Under the pieces are notes generated by a model. It was not told where the DNA came from. It saw nothing but the letters and a program-made list of their open reading frames with translations, and searched no databases. A DNA stretch of 42,052 bases from Deltaproteobacteria bacterium. Its GTDB lineage: Bacteria > Desulfobacterota > RBG-13-43-22. Below are positions 41,969 through 42,052 of this stretch, one piece after another. Within the stretch, counting starts at the first letter, position 1, and each line of letters begins with the position of its first letter. The stretch lies in NCBI GenBank assembly GCA_016219225.1, contig JACRBX010000099.1, forward strand, positions 1 to 42,052, written 5' to 3'. The position numbers were made by a program, and so were the translations under genes.

Positions 41969-42052
41969 ATGAGGTCCCTCTTGTCCTGTTGGGTTTACAT
42001 TCTTCAGGAATGAAAAGAAAAAGCAACCCTCTTCAGAGGGCAAGAGGCGGGG

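Noticed and set aside
42010-42052. Possible new CDS starting at the right edge (MKRKSNPL...)
   Set aside because: Only 14 codons are visible, overlapping a CCCTCT/AGAGGG hairpin. Too little to support a gene.

Overview
The window looks like chromosome from an anaerobic, Gram-negative bacterium of the Deltaproteobacteria/Desulfobacterota type. This is inferred from gene content, not from a marker-gene comparison. Pointers are a four-subunit 2-oxoacid:ferredoxin oxidoreductase, a sulfide-type Thi4 thiazole synthase under a TPP riboswitch, a GlpA-like/DUF1667 redox cluster, a GH57-DUF3536 glucan enzyme paired with GlgB, and an ECF sigma/zinc-finger anti-sigma pair. No rRNA, CRISPR array or intact insertion sequence is visible.

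Layout. 1-1470: a HigBA-type toxin-antitoxin pair and a frameshifted minimal nucleotidyltransferase. 1484-4318: a three-gene flavoprotein cluster (GlpA-like, FAD/NAD oxidoreductase, DUF1667). 4319-5437: a repeat-bearing gap, then two small membrane proteins. 5473-9643 (minus strand): a small basic protein, a double-length malic enzyme, an M24B peptidase. 9725-10575: an HExxH protein and an FmdB zinc ribbon. 10688-15300: GH57 and GlgB, which overlap by 4 nt. 15481-17265: acyl-CoA dehydrogenase. 17445-20572 (minus): DUF218, a 51-residue ORF, a lone ABC ATPase, endonuclease III, a LOG-family protein. 20680-22269: a metallo-beta-lactamase/beta-CASP RNase. 22270-24635: an accessory patch with two toxin-antitoxin-like pairs, a gene fragment and hairpin repeats. 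24662-25991: ECF sigma factor with an anti-sigma gene split by an in-frame TAG. 26029-26640: a dense hairpin cluster. 26657-27697: promoter, TPP riboswitch, terminator and thi4. 27749-38312: housekeeping genes (ppx/gppA, guaB, guaA, dnaE, UPF0280, eno) interrupted by a four-helix-bundle (23S IVS-protein family) gene. 38444-41440: the porGDAB-like operon. 41550-41968: tRNA-Asn and a small GIY-YIG islet bounded by a copy of the tRNA 3' end.

The most interesting structure is outside the ordinary genes. Many intergenic spaces carry short imperfect tandem arrays with a 7-nt period. The unit differs from place to place, and the arrays are often arranged as two inverted arms. Three such hairpins are empty around ppx-guaB, guaA-dnaE and dnaE-UPF0280. 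The one between guaB and guaA contains the four-helix-bundle gene in its loop, with 29-nt outer arms (26/29 complementary) and 17-nt perfect inner arms. That resembles the intervening sequences of 23S rRNA, but sits between two purine-synthesis genes. Other notable items are the tRNA-Asn/GIY-YIG islet with a 300-nt-offset direct repeat, the tandem malic enzyme whose first half has lost several active-site motifs, and the two apparently single-event gene disruptions.
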